Shown: positions 37,527-46,844 of the stretch, in pieces
Numbering within the stretch: the first letter of the stretch is position 1
Layout: each line of letters begins with the position of its first letter
NCBI RefSeq assembly: GCF_029543105.1
Contig: NZ_JARQXB010000015.1
Span: forward strand, 1-64,000
DNA: 64,000 nt
Source of the DNA: Stenotrophomonas sp. HITSZ_GD
GTDB lineage: Bacteria > Pseudomonadota > Gammaproteobacteria > Xanthomonadales > Xanthomonadaceae
Reading direction: 5' to 3'
Notes under the pieces: model-generated
The model's input: only the letters and a program-made list of their open reading frames with translations
Database searches by the model: none
Told to the model about the DNA's origin: nothing
Made by a program: the position numbers and the translations under genes

Positions 37527-39251
37527 TCAGTCGCTGGCGCGCAGGCCGTCCACGTCGAGGATCAACGCCATGCGGCCATCGCCGATCAGCGTGGCGCCGG
37601 CGTAGCCGGGCAGGCCGCGCAGGGCGCGCGGCAGGGGCTTGATCACCACTTCCTCGCGGCCGCGTACCTGGTCCACGACCAGGCCAAAGCGCGTCTCGCC
37701 CGCTTGCAGCAGCACCACCGTCAACAGCGCGGCGGGCGCGGGTTCCACGCCGAGCCAGCGGCGCAGGTCCACCAGCGGCAGCGTGTGCGAACGGCGGTCG
37801 AGCACCGCGCGGCCGTCGAACCAGCCCAGCGAGGTCTGCGGCGCGTGCAGCACTTCCACCACGCGTGCCAGCGGCAGGGCGTATACGTGTTCGCCGGCCT
37901 GCACCAGCAGGGTCGGCAGGATCGCCAGCGTCAGCGGCACGCGGATCATGAAGCGGCTGCCGCGGCCGAGTTCGGACTGGATCTGGATGGTGCCGCTCAG
38001 CTCGCGAATGCGCGACTGCACCACGTCCATGCCCACGCCGCGGCCGGAGATGTCGGTGACTTCGGTCTTGGTGGAGAAGCCGGGCAGGAAGATCAGGTGC
38101 AGGCACTCGTCGGTGCTCAGGCGCGCGGCGGCTTCGGCGTCGATCAGGCCCTTCTCGCGGGCCTTCTCGCGCAGGCGTTCCGGGTCGATGCCGGCGCCGT
38201 CGTCCTGCACCTCGATGCTGACGTAGTCGCCTTCCTGCTGCGCGGACAGCCGCACGTGGCCGCTGCGCGGCTTGCCGGAGGCCTCGCGCAGCGACGGTGC
38301 CTCGATGCCGTGGTCGATCGCGTTGCGCACCAGGTGCACCAGCGGATCGGCCAGCGCCTCGACCAGGTTGCGGTCCAGCTCGGTTTCCGCGCCGACCAGT
38401 TCCAGGTCCACTTCCTTCTGCAGCGAGCGCGCCACGTCGCGCGCCACCTTCGGGAAGCGCGAGAACACCTTGCCCACCGGCTGCATGCGCGTACGCATCA
38501 CCGCCGATTGCAGGCGCGCGGTGGCGATGTCGAGCACGCTGACGGCGCGGTCCAGTTCCTCGTCGCGCAGGCGTGCGCGCAAGGTCTTCAGGCGGTTGCG
38601 CGACAACACCAGCTCGCCGATCAGGTTGACGATCGCATCCAGGCGCTTGGTGTCCACGCGCACGGTGTGTTCGACCTCGGCGGCCGGCTTGGCGGCGGCG
38701 CCGGGCTTGGGGGCCGCGGCGGCGACAGCGGGCAGCGGTGTGGCGGGCAATGGCTTGGCGCCCGGCGCGGCATCGCCATGCAGGGCGTCGAGCAGGTGCT
38801 CGAACTCGTCCTCGCTGATGAGATCGCCGCCGCCGGCGGCGGCCAGCGGCGCGGCGGCCACCACGGGCGCGGCGCCGTGCGCGTCGAACTGCGCGATCAG
38901 CGCCGGCGGTGCGTGCGTGGGTTCGCGCCCGGCCGACACCGCGTCAAGCATCGATTGCAGGTAGTCCAGCGATTGCTGGGCCGCGTCGAAGTGCTGCGCC
39001 AGCAGGGTGATCTCGCCCGAACGCGCCTTGCCCAGCGTGTCCTCGGCGGCGTGGCACAGCTCGACCATGGCGTGGATCGCCAGGAAGCCGGCGCCACCCT
39101 TGAGCGTGTGGAAGCCGCGGAACACGGCGTTGAGCTGATCCGCGTCTTCCGGTGCCTGTTCCAGCGACACCAGCTGTTCGCCGAGGCGATCCAGGATCTC
39201 CTGGGCCTCGATGATGAAATCCGCTGCGATGTCGTCCGGCACGGCACTCAT
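37527..39251 (-). CDS. cheA: Chemotaxis histidine kinase CheA (fliA-linked system)
   Basis: This 574-residue CheA has P1 with H48 (FRGFHTLKGGAGFL), a short linker with a P2-like peptide LISEDEFEHLLDAL, P3 (VRVDTKRLDAIVNLIGELVL), P4 kinase with HLVRNAIDHGIE, VQDDGAGID, LPGFSTKTE and GRGVGMDVV, and a CheW-like P5. It is shorter than the other CheA because P2 is reduced. It follows cheZ by three bases in fliA-cheY-cheZ-cheA, the order of the main flagellar chemotaxis operon in pseudomonads, but no cheB follows; cheB is in the other cluster. Confidence 0.95.
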   Translation of the reverse strand: MSAVPDDIAADFIIEAQEILDRLGEQLVSLEQAPEDADQLNAVFRGFHTLKGGAGFLAIHAMVELCHAAEDTLGKARSGEITLLAQHFDAAQQSLDYLQSMLDAVSAGREPTHAPPALIAQFDAHGAAPVVAAAPLAAAGGGDLISEDEFEHLLDALHGDAAPGAKPLPATPLPAVAAAAPKPGAAAKPAAEVEHTVRVDTKRLDAIVNLIGELVLSRNRLKTLRARLRDEELDRAVSVLDIATARLQSAVMRTRMQPVGKVFSRFPKVARDVARSLQKEVDLELVGAETELDRNLVEALADPLVHLVRNAIDHGIEAPSLREASGKPRSGHVRLSAQQEGDYVSIEVQDDGAGIDPERLREKAREKGLIDAEAAARLSTDECLHLIFLPGFSTKTEVTDISGRGVGMDVVQSRIRELSGTIQIQSELGRGSRFMIRVPLTLAILPTLLVQAGEHVYALPLARVVEVLHAPQTSLGWFDGRAVLDRRSHTLPLVDLRRWLGVEPAPAALLTVVLLQAGETRFGLVVDQVRGREEVVIKPLPRALRGLPGYAGATLIGDGRMALILDVDGLRASD

Positions 39252-39254
39252 GGT

Positions 39255-39872
39255 TTACAGCCCCAGCGTGGAAAGCAGGTCGTCGGCGTCCACCTGCGAG
39301 ACGGCGTGGCGGTCCAGGCCGCTCACCGCCGGGCCGGCCAGGCCGTTCTTCTCGCCCTGGGTGTCCTTGGGCGGCAGGCCGAGCGCGCCGAAGCCCTCGT
39401 GGACGCGGCGCACGATGCCGGCCACGCGGCGGATGATCTGCCCGGTGAGGTCCTGGAAGCTCTGGGTCAGCGCCATCTCGGTGAGGTTGTGGCGGATGCG
39501 GTCCAGGATCTCGGTCTGCTCGCCCTGCAGGCCGCCGGCGGCCAGCTGGTCGGCGAGCGTGCGGCATTCCTCGGCCAGGTCCAGCGTGCGGTGGCTGGCC
39601 TGCTCGGTCATCGCCACCACGTGGTCCAGGCGCGCGCAGGCATCGTCCAGTTCGCCGGCCTCGGTCGGCACGGTCGGCAGTTCGCCCAGCGCCTGGCCCA
39701 GCTCGCGCGCCAGCCGGCTCAGGCCCTGCATCATCGGGCGCGTGCGCCACGCGGCCAGCGTATCGATCTCGCGCCGCCAGGCGCTCTCATCGCCGCTTTC
39801 CAGCGCGTCGAGCGCGCCTTGCAGCCGCTCGATCAGCAGCCGGCGCTCTTCCTGTGCGTCGATGGCGTTCAT
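39255..39872 (-). CDS. cheZ: CheY-phosphate phosphatase CheZ
   Basis: CheZ speeds dephosphorylation of CheY. The 205-residue all-helical protein has the active-site helix LTQSFQDLTGQIIRRV with the conserved D and Q, and the C-terminal CheY-binding peptide VDADDLLSTLGL. It overlaps the cheY stop/start by one base and precedes cheA. Presence of CheZ marks this CheY as the one acting on the motor. Confidence 0.95.
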   Translation of the reverse strand: MNAIDAQEERRLLIERLQGALDALESGDESAWRREIDTLAAWRTRPMMQGLSRLARELGQALGELPTVPTEAGELDDACARLDHVVAMTEQASHRTLDLAEECRTLADQLAAGGLQGEQTEILDRIRHNLTEMALTQSFQDLTGQIIRRVAGIVRRVHEGFGALGLPPKDTQGEKNGLAGPAVSGLDRHAVSQVDADDLLSTLGL

Positions 39873-40264
39873 CAGGCGGTGGCCGTCAGGCGTTCGAAGA
39901 TCTTGCCCAGCTTTTCCTCGAGCGTCTGCGCGGTGAACGGCTTGATGATGTAGCCGTTCACGCCGCTCTGCGCGGCCTCGATGATCTGCTCGCGCTTGGC
40001 CTCGGCGGTCACCATCAGCACCGGCAGCGTGCGCAGCTTCTCGTCGGCGCGGATCGCCTTGAGCAGCTCGATGCCGGTCATGCCCGGCATGTTCCAGTCG
40101 GTGACGACGAAATCGAAGGGGCCCGAACGCAGCGCGGCCAGGGCGCTGTTGCCGTCCTCGGCCTCGGCGGTGTTGGTGAAACCCAGATCGGCGAGCAGGT
40201 TCTTGACGATGCGCCGCATCGTCGAGAAGTCGTCCACGATCAGGATCCGCATGTTCTTGTTCAC
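39872..40264 (-). CDS. cheY: Chemotaxis response regulator CheY (fliA-linked)
   Basis: This 130-residue receiver has D11/D12 ([13 protein letters not shown]), phospho-acceptor D56 ([11 protein letters not shown]), T86 (MVTAEAK) and K108 (IIKPFTA), matching enteric CheY closely. It would bind FliM, whose EIDALL peptide is encoded at 54666. It lies 22 bases after fliA and is followed at once by cheZ. Confidence 0.95.
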   Translation of the reverse strand: MNKNMRILIVDDFSTMRRIVKNLLADLGFTNTAEAEDGNSALAALRSGPFDFVVTDWNMPGMTGIELLKAIRADEKLRTLPVLMVTAEAKREQIIEAAQSGVNGYIIKPFTAQTLEEKLGKIFERLTATA

Positions 40265-40286
40265 TTCAGGCTCCAGTCAAAGCACA

Positions 40287-41039
40287 TCATTCGTCGTTGT
40301 CCACGCCGGCATCGGCCAGCTCGAAGGTCTTCAGGCGCCCGCGCAGGCGCACCATCGCCTGGCCATGGATCTGGCACACGCGCGATTCGCTCACGCCGAG
40401 CACGGCGCCGATCTCCTTCAGGTTCAATTCCTGCTCGTAATACAGCGACAGCACCAGCTGCTCGCGCTCGGGCAACTGGCCGATGGCCTTGCCCAGTTCG
40501 CGGCCGAACTCGCCGCGCTCGAACAGCTGCTGCGGGTTCGGGCCGCCGCGGGCGATGGTGTCCAGCTCGCCGTGGTCTTCCACGCGCGATTCCAGGCTCA
40601 GCACCTGGCCGCGCGCGGCGTCTTCCATCAGCCGCAGGTATTCGGGCAGCGGCATGTCCATCGCGGCGGCCACCTCGGTGGCGGCGGCGGCGCGGCCGGT
40701 GCTCTGCTCGATCTTGCGGATCGCCGCGGCGGCATCGCGCGCGCGGCGGTGCACCGAACGCGGCACCCAGTCGCCCCGGCGGATCTCGTCGATCATCGCG
40801 CCGCGGATGCGGATCGAGGCGTAGGTCTCGAAGGACGCGCCCTGGTCGGCATCGTAGGAACGCGAGGCCTCGATCAGGCCGATCATGCCGGCCTGGATCA
40901 GGTCGTCGACCTCCACGCTGGCGGGCAGGCGCGCGGCCAGGTGGTGGGCGATGCGGCGCACCAGGTCGGCGTGCTGGGTGACGCAGTCGGTGGCGTCGCT
41001 GGCGCGCTGCACGGCGCGGTACTGCGCGGCCGCGTTCAT
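40287..41039 (-). CDS. fliA: Flagellar sigma factor FliA (sigma28)
   Basis: FliA directs RNA polymerase to class IV flagellar and chemotaxis promoters. The 250-residue protein has region 2 (DLIQAGMIGLIEASRSYDADQGASFETYASIRIRGAMIDEIR-type sequence), region 3 and region 4 with the HTH (LNLKEIGAVLGVSESRVCQIHGQAMVRLR). Its ATG overlaps the flhG stop (ATGA). A promoter of its own type lies upstream of flhG (41944-41970), implying positive autoregulation. No flgM is in the window. Confidence 0.97.
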   Translation of the reverse strand: MNAAAQYRAVQRASDATDCVTQHADLVRRIAHHLAARLPASVEVDDLIQAGMIGLIEASRSYDADQGASFETYASIRIRGAMIDEIRRGDWVPRSVHRRARDAAAAIRKIEQSTGRAAAATEVAAAMDMPLPEYLRLMEDAARGQVLSLESRVEDHGELDTIARGGPNPQQLFERGEFGRELGKAIGQLPEREQLVLSLYYEQELNLKEIGAVLGVSESRVCQIHGQAMVRLRGRLKTFELADAGVDNDE

Positions 41040-41920
41040 GCCGCCACCCCGCGCTGGATGATGCGCTCGACGAAGAACTCCACGTTGCCGCGCGGCGCGG
41101 TGGGCGCCTGCCAGCGCGAAGTGCGCCGGGCGATCTCGGCGATCGCCTGCGCCGACGGGCTGGCCGGGTAGGCCTTGATGACCGGTTGCTGGCGCTGCAC
41201 CGACAGGCGCAGCCAGTCGTCCTGCGGCACGTGGCCGAGGTAGTTCAGCGAGACATCGCCGAGGAACTTCTCGCACACGCGCGACAGCTTGTCGTAGAGC
41301 AGGCGGCCCTCGTTGGGGTCGCGCACCATGTTGGCGACGATCTGCAAGCGGTCCACGCCACGCTCGCGCGAGAGCACCTTGATCAGCGCGTAGGCGTCGG
41401 TGATCGAGGCCGGCTCGTCGCACACCACCACCACGGTGTCCTGCGCGGCCTGGCAGAAGGTCAGCACGCTGTCGGTGATGCCGGCGGCGGTGTCGATGAC
41501 CATCACGTCCAGGTCGCGCTCCAGTTCGGAGAACACGTTGACCAGGCCCACGTGCTGCGCCGGCGCCAGCTCGGCCATGTGCCGGCGGCCCGAAGCGGCC
41601 GGCACCACCAGCACGCCGCCGGGGCCTTCGAGCAGCACTTCCTCCAGCGTGCAGCGGCCGGCGATCAGGTCGGCCAGGGTGAACTTGGGCGACAGGCCTA
41701 GCACCACGTCCAGGTTGGCCAGGCCCAGGTCGGCATCCAGCAGCAGCGTGCGCTTGCCCATGTCGGCCAGCGCCACGGCGAGGTTCGCCGACAGGTTGGT
41801 CTTGCCGACGCCGCCCTTGCCGCCGGTCACGGCGATGGTCCGCACCGGGCCCAGGGGCTCGCTACGGGTCGCCGACAGCGGGAAGGCGTTGGTCAGCTTG
41901 GCGTATTCACGCGACGGCAT
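41036..41920 (-). CDS. flhG: Flagellar number regulator FlhG (FleN), MinD-like ATPase
   Basis: FlhG/FleN limits flagellar number by antagonising FlhF and the master regulator FleQ. The 294-residue MinD-like ATPase has TGGKGGVGKTNLS (Walker A), LLLDADLGLANLDVVLGL and VIDTAAGITDSVL. The start MPSREYAKLTNAFPLS carries a DQAxGLR-like region only weakly. It overlaps flhF by 14 bases and fliA by four. Its upstream sigma28-like site lies within flhF. Confidence 0.95.
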   Translation of the reverse strand: MPSREYAKLTNAFPLSATRSEPLGPVRTIAVTGGKGGVGKTNLSANLAVALADMGKRTLLLDADLGLANLDVVLGLSPKFTLADLIAGRCTLEEVLLEGPGGVLVVPAASGRRHMAELAPAQHVGLVNVFSELERDLDVMVIDTAAGITDSVLTFCQAAQDTVVVVCDEPASITDAYALIKVLSRERGVDRLQIVANMVRDPNEGRLLYDKLSRVCEKFLGDVSLNYLGHVPQDDWLRLSVQRQQPVIKAYPASPSAQAIAEIARRTSRWQAPTAPRGNVEFFVERIIQRGVAA

Positions 41921-43505
41921 GGTTCTGCTCCGGAGTACAGGGCTTATCGGCAGCGCGGCGCAAATCTTCAAGGCGCAGCACCAGGCTGGCCGCATTGGCC
42001 CGGTGGAGGTCGTCGGGGACGCGCTGGCCGTCGGTGACCCAGGTGATGGGCAACTGGTGGTCCACCACCACCGACAGCGCGCTGCCGAAGCGGCCGGTCT
42101 CGTCCAGCTTGGTCAGCACCACGCCCTGCGGGCGGGCGGCGGCGAAGCGGCGGACGACCTCGTCCAGGTCGGCGAAATGGGCATTGGCCGGCAGCACCAG
42201 CAGGGAAGTGACCTGGCGCGCGCCGCGCAGCCAGTTGAGCTGGGCGGCCAGGGCGCGGTCGCGCTGGCCCATGCCGGCAGTGTCGATCAGCACCAGCTTG
42301 TAGTCGGCCAGGCGTTCGAGCAGCTCGATCAGGCCCTGGTCGCTGTCGGCCTCGTGCACGGCGATGCCGAGCTGGCGACCATAGCTGTAGAGCTGTTCGC
42401 GGCCGCCCACGCGCAGGGTGTCGGTGGTGACCAGCGCCACGTCGCGCGGCGCGTGCTCGGCGGCGAAGCGCGAGGCGAGCTTGGCGATGGTGGTGGTCTT
42501 GCCGGCGCCGGTCGGGCCGACCAGGGCGATCACCCCGCCGGTCTGCAGCGGGTCGATCGGGGCGATGGGCAGGCGCTTGGACAACAGGCCGAGCATCAGC
42601 CCGCGGCCGCGCGGCAGCTCGGTTTCCGGCGGGATCTGCAAGGCGATGTCGCGGGTGAGGCCGGCATCGAAGCCGTAGTCGTCCAGCAGCTCCAGCGCCT
42701 GGGCGCGCACGGGCGAGCCGCGCAGGCGCTCGTCGGTGAGGCGGTTCATCTCGCGCTCGATCATCTGGCGCATCAGCGCCAGTTCCTCGCGCAGCTGCGC
42801 CAATTGTTCGTCGCTCTGCGGGGCCGGGGGCGCCGGCACGGCGGCCAGGACCGGCGCGGCGACGGGGGACGGCACTTCCGGCGCCAGCGGCGCGGGCATG
42901 GCGATGCGCGGCAGCGCGGTGTCGAGCTCGAAGTCGTTGTCGGCGGCCGGCGCGGCGCGGCGCTTGGCCGGCGCCGGCGTGTCGTCCGCCTGCGCGGCGG
43001 TGGCCGGGCTCGCCACGCTCGCCGTGGCCGTGGCCGCGGCTGCGGCCGCGCGCGGCGCGGCGGCTTGCGCGAAGGTGGCGAAGATCTCTTCGGGGATGCC
43101 GTCGGCGCCGGCGCGCTCGGGCGCGGGCATCGGCGGCACCGGGAACACGGCGCGCTGGCCGGTGGCGGCGGTCGCGCGGGCGGGCTGGCGCTCGGCCATG
43201 GCGGCGATCAGCGCATCGGCCGGCGAGGGCGCGCGGCGTGCGGCGGCCGGGGCCGGGGCGCTCGCCACAGCCGGTGCGGGCGCGGCGCTGCGCTCGGGCA
43301 CGGCGGTGGCGACGGCCTTCTGCTCGGCGCGGGCGTTGTCCAGCGCACGCATCACCAGCTCTTCGTCGTAGTTGCTGGCGGCGACGATTTCCACGCCCTC
43401 GTCGGTACGGCGGTTGGACAGGATCACTGCGTCCGGGCCGTGCTCTTCCCGCACCAGGCGGAAGGCGGTGCGCATGTCGGGGGCGACGAAGCGTTTGATT
43501 TTCAT
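41907..43505 (-). CDS. flhF: Flagellar placement GTPase FlhF
   Basis: FlhF is an SRP-type GTPase that sets the polar site of flagellar assembly. The 532-residue protein has the N-terminal FlhF motif MKIKRFVAPDMRTAFRLVREEHGPDAVILSNR, a long Ala/Pro-rich middle (about 70-220), and the NG GTPase domain with GPTGAGKTTTIAKLA, VLIDTAGMGQRD and TKLDETGRFG. It lies 60 bases after flhA. With FlhG it predicts polar flagella. Confidence 0.96.
   Translation of the reverse strand: MKIKRFVAPDMRTAFRLVREEHGPDAVILSNRRTDEGVEIVAASNYDEELVMRALDNARAEQKAVATAVPERSAAPAPAVASAPAPAAARRAPSPADALIAAMAERQPARATAATGQRAVFPVPPMPAPERAGADGIPEEIFATFAQAAAPRAAAAAATATASVASPATAAQADDTPAPAKRRAAPAADNDFELDTALPRIAMPAPLAPEVPSPVAAPVLAAVPAPPAPQSDEQLAQLREELALMRQMIEREMNRLTDERLRGSPVRAQALELLDDYGFDAGLTRDIALQIPPETELPRGRGLMLGLLSKRLPIAPIDPLQTGGVIALVGPTGAGKTTTIAKLASRFAAEHAPRDVALVTTDTLRVGGREQLYSYGRQLGIAVHEADSDQGLIELLERLADYKLVLIDTAGMGQRDRALAAQLNWLRGARQVTSLLVLPANAHFADLDEVVRRFAAARPQGVVLTKLDETGRFGSALSVVVDHQLPITWVTDGQRVPDDLHRANAASLVLRLEDLRRAADKPCTPEQNHAVA
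41944..41970 (-). promoter_or_regulatory. sigma28-like promoter inside flhF, before flhG-fliA
   Basis: Minus strand: TGAAGATT-N11-GCCGATAA with a perfect -10. It lies in the last codons of flhF, 23 bases before the flhG start, and would let FliA activate its own gene and cheYZA. Confidence 0.75.
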
Positions 43506-43565
43506 GTCAGGGCCGGATGGGTGTTCGGGTTCGGTGTTCGGGGGTGACGTCGTGATCCACTGCTA

Positions 43566-45659
43566 TCAACTGATGGTGCCGACCAGCTTGAGCCGCTTGT
43601 CCTCCGGCACTTCGCCGTAGGCCAGGACCGACAGCGAGGGCACGCTGTGGCGGACCAGGCGGGCCAGCGCGGCGCGGACCGTGCCCGGCACCAGCACCAC
43701 CGCCGGCTCGTTGCGCGCCTCCTGCTTGCCGACGCACTCGGCCAGGCTCTGGTGCAGGCGCTCGGCGAGGCCGGGTTCCAGGGCCACGCCGTTGCCCTGC
43801 GTGGAGTCCTGCAAGACGCGTTCCAATTGCGGGGCCAGGGTGAACACCGGCAGCTCCGGCGACATCCCGGCGATCTCCTGCACGATGAAGCGGCCCAGCG
43901 AGGTGCGCACCGCGGCGGTGAGCGCGGCCGGGTCCTGGCTGTGCGGGGCGTGCTCCACCAATGCCTCGACGATCTTGCGCAGCTGGCGGATCGGGATGCG
44001 CTCCACCAGCAGGTTCTGCAGCACGCGCACCACCACCGACAGCGGCAGCGCCTTGGGCGTGAGGTCTTCCACCAGCTTGGGCGCGCTCTTGGCGAGCGTG
44101 GCCAGCAGCTGCTGCACTTCCTCGTGGCCGAGCAGTTCCGGGGCGTGTTCGCGGATCAGGTGCGAGAGGTGGGTGGCGACCACCGTGGCCGGGTCGACCA
44201 CGGTGTAGCCCACCGACTCGGCGTGCGCGCGCTGGTGCGGCTGGATCCACACCGCGTCCAGGCCGAACGCCGGGTCCTTGCCGGGGATGCCGTCCAGCGC
44301 GCCGAGCGCGCCGCCCGGGTCCAGCGCCAGTTCGCGGTCCGGGTGTATCTCGGCGGTGGCCACCGGCACGCCGTGCACCAGCAGGCGGTAGGCGGTGGCG
44401 CCCAGTTCGAGGTTGTCGCGGATATGCACCGGCGGGATCAGGAAGCCGATGTCCTGGGTGAGCTTGCGGCGCACGCCCTTGATGCGCGCCATCAGCTCGC
44501 CGCCCTGCGCCTTGTCCACCAGCGGGATCAACCGGTAGCCGACCTCCAGGCCCAGCGGGTCCATCGGGCGCAGTTCGTCCCAGCTCAGCTCGGCGGTGGG
44601 CGCCGGCGCCGCGCCGGGGGCGCCCGGCGTGCGCGGCGCGGCCGGCGTGCCGGCCTCGGCATCGACCAGGCTGCGCTTGTGCAGTTTCCAGGCCAGGAAG
44701 CCCAGGATCAGCGCCAGCGTCAAAAAGGCGACATTGGGCATGCCCGGTACCAGGCCGACCAGGCCCAGGATCGCCGCGGCCACCGCCAGCGCGCGGTGCT
44801 GGCCGAACACCTGGCCGACCATCGCCTGGCTCATGTCCTGCGCGCGCGAGGCGCGGGTGACCAGCATGGCCACCGCCGAGGACACCAGCAGCGCGGGCAG
44901 CTGCGCCACCAGGCCGTCGCCGATGGAGAGCAGGGTGTAGGTGGAGGCGGCGTCGCCGAACGCCATGTTGTGCTGGAACATGCCCACGGCCAGGCCGCCG
45001 AGCAGGTTGATGAACAGGATCAGGATGCCGGCGATGGCATCGCCGCGGATGAACTTGCTGGCACCGTCCATCGCGCCGTAGAAGTCCGCTTCCTCACGCA
45101 CTTCCTCGCGGCGGACCTTGGCTTCCTCGCGGGTCAGCAGGCCGGCGTTGAGGTCGGCGTCGATGGCCATCTGCTTGCCGGGCATCGCATCGAGGATGAA
45201 GCGCGCGGTCACTTCCGACACGCGCCCGGCACCCTTGGTGATGACCACGAAGTTGATGATGGTCAGGATCGCGAACACCACGATGCCGACCGCGTAGTTG
45301 CCGCCGATCACGAATTCGCCGAACGCGGCGATCACCTTGCCCGCCGCGTCGTGGCCGTTCTGCCCGTGCAGCAGGATCACGCGGGTGGAGGCTACGTTCA
45401 GCGCCAGGCGCAGCATCGTGGTCATCAGCAGCACGATCGGGAAGATCGTGAATTCCAGCGGCCGCTTCACGTACACCACGGCCAGCAGCACCATCAGCGA
45501 GATGGCGATGTTGAAGGTGAACAGCGCATCGAGCACCGGCGCGGCCAGCGGCACGACCACCATGGCCAGCATCGCCAGCACCACCAGCGGCGCGCCGAGG
45601 CCGCCGCGGATCAGCTCCAGCACGCGCCGGGCGTTCATCGGCTGGGGTTGGGCGCTCAT
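43566..45659 (-). CDS. flhA: Flagellar type III export gate protein FlhA
   Basis: FlhA forms the export gate ring. The 697-residue protein has about eight N-terminal membrane helices (to about 330), the FHIPEP-type loop (GRVSEVTARFILDAMPGKQMAIDADLNAG), and a C-terminal cytoplasmic domain that receives chaperone-substrate pairs. It overlaps flhB by four bases and is followed by flhF. Only the linker (about 335-360) is low-complexity. Confidence 0.97.
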   Translation of the reverse strand: MSAQPQPMNARRVLELIRGGLGAPLVVLAMLAMVVVPLAAPVLDALFTFNIAISLMVLLAVVYVKRPLEFTIFPIVLLMTTMLRLALNVASTRVILLHGQNGHDAAGKVIAAFGEFVIGGNYAVGIVVFAILTIINFVVITKGAGRVSEVTARFILDAMPGKQMAIDADLNAGLLTREEAKVRREEVREEADFYGAMDGASKFIRGDAIAGILILFINLLGGLAVGMFQHNMAFGDAASTYTLLSIGDGLVAQLPALLVSSAVAMLVTRASRAQDMSQAMVGQVFGQHRALAVAAAILGLVGLVPGMPNVAFLTLALILGFLAWKLHKRSLVDAEAGTPAAPRTPGAPGAAPAPTAELSWDELRPMDPLGLEVGYRLIPLVDKAQGGELMARIKGVRRKLTQDIGFLIPPVHIRDNLELGATAYRLLVHGVPVATAEIHPDRELALDPGGALGALDGIPGKDPAFGLDAVWIQPHQRAHAESVGYTVVDPATVVATHLSHLIREHAPELLGHEEVQQLLATLAKSAPKLVEDLTPKALPLSVVVRVLQNLLVERIPIRQLRKIVEALVEHAPHSQDPAALTAAVRTSLGRFIVQEIAGMSPELPVFTLAPQLERVLQDSTQGNGVALEPGLAERLHQSLAECVGKQEARNEPAVVLVPGTVRAALARLVRHSVPSLSVLAYGEVPEDKRLKLVGTIS

Positions 45660-46789
45660 GCCGCGCCTCCGGGCTTGGCGAACTCATCCAGGTCGATGGG
45701 CGGCAGGTCCGGCATGGGGCCCGCGCGCCACGCGCGCAGCTGGTAGACGTAGGACAGCACCTGGGCGACGGCCGAATACAGTCTCACGGGAATTTCCTTG
45801 CCGAGTTGGGCTTCCCGATACAAGGCGCGTGCCAAAGGCGGGGCGGAGACGATGGCCACCCGGTGGCGCTCGCCGGCCTCGCGGATGCGGAAGGCCATTT
45901 CGTCCACGCCCTTGGCCACCACCACCGGCGCGCGCATCTTGCCGCCCTCGTACTTCAGCGCCACCGCGTAGTGGGTGGGGTTGACCAGCACCACGTCGGC
46001 GGTGGGCACCGCTTCCATCATCCGGCGCTGGGACAGCTGCATCTGCATCTGCCGGATGCGGCCCTTGACCTCCGGGCTGCCCTCGCTTTCCTTCATTTCC
46101 CGCTTGATCTCCTCGCGGGTCATCTTCAGCTTCCGCAGCCAGTTCCACTTCTGGTACGGCGCGTCGATGGCCGCCAGCAGGGCCAGCGCGCCGGCGGTGG
46201 CCAGCAGCAGGCGCAGGGTGAAGCCCAGGCCATCGACGATGGCCGTTTCCAGCGGCTGGTTGAGCATGCCGCGCAGCCCGTCCATGCCGTGGGCGATGAC
46301 CAGGCCGGCGGCGCTGCCGACGAAGGCCACGCGCAGCAGGGACTTGAGCAGCTCGGCCGCGCCCTGGCCGCCGACCAGGCGCTTGATGCCGCTGATCGGG
46401 TTGAGCTTGCCGAAGTTGGGGGTGAAGGCCTTGGTGGAGAAACGCAGCCCGCTCATCGCCAGCGGGGCCACGAGCCCGGCCAGCATGCACAGCGCGGCCA
46501 GCGGGGCCATCACCCACAGCAGGTCCAGCAGCAGCTCGCCGAAGTGGCCGAACAGCGTTTGCGGGTGCTGCCACAGGTCCGGAGCCGGGGTGAGCGCGGT
46601 TTCCATCCAGCCGCGCGCGCCGGAGGCCAGGCTGCCGGACATCGTCAGCAGGGCCACCACGCCGGCGCCGAACACCGTGGCCGTCGCCAGCTCCCGCGAA
46701 TGCGGCACGTTGCCCTGTTCGCGGGCTTCGCGCAGGCGTTTGGCGGTGGGAAGTTCTGTGCGTTCGGCGCCGTCTTCGTTCTCGGACAT
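45656..46789 (-). CDS. flhB: Flagellar export switch protein FlhB
   Basis: FlhB sets export specificity and cleaves itself at NPTH. The 377-residue protein has four membrane helices (about 30-215) and the cytoplasmic domain with the autocleavage site VLVNPTHYAVALKY. The N-terminus ERTELPTAKRLREAREQGNVPHSREL is typical. It is preceded by a -24/-12 promoter at 46822-46837 and is coupled to flhA. The last 35 residues form a Pro-rich tail. Confidence 0.97.
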   Translation of the reverse strand: MSENEDGAERTELPTAKRLREAREQGNVPHSRELATATVFGAGVVALLTMSGSLASGARGWMETALTPAPDLWQHPQTLFGHFGELLLDLLWVMAPLAALCMLAGLVAPLAMSGLRFSTKAFTPNFGKLNPISGIKRLVGGQGAAELLKSLLRVAFVGSAAGLVIAHGMDGLRGMLNQPLETAIVDGLGFTLRLLLATAGALALLAAIDAPYQKWNWLRKLKMTREEIKREMKESEGSPEVKGRIRQMQMQLSQRRMMEAVPTADVVLVNPTHYAVALKYEGGKMRAPVVVAKGVDEMAFRIREAGERHRVAIVSAPPLARALYREAQLGKEIPVRLYSAVAQVLSYVYQLRAWRAGPMPDLPPIDLDEFAKPGGAA

Positions 46790-46821
46790 CGGTCGGGCAA
46801 CGGGTGGGTTGCCAGGTGTCC

Positions 46822-46837
46822 TGCAAGCGGCGTGCCG
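46822..46837 (-). promoter_or_regulatory. sigma54-like promoter of flhB-flhA
   Basis: Minus strand: CGGCAC-N5-TTGCA, one base off the -24/-12 consensus (TGGCAC-N5-TTGCW). flhB starts 33 bases downstream. It fits an RpoN/FleQ-controlled class II/III flagellar gene. Confidence 0.72.
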
Positions 46838-46844
46838 CCGTGGC

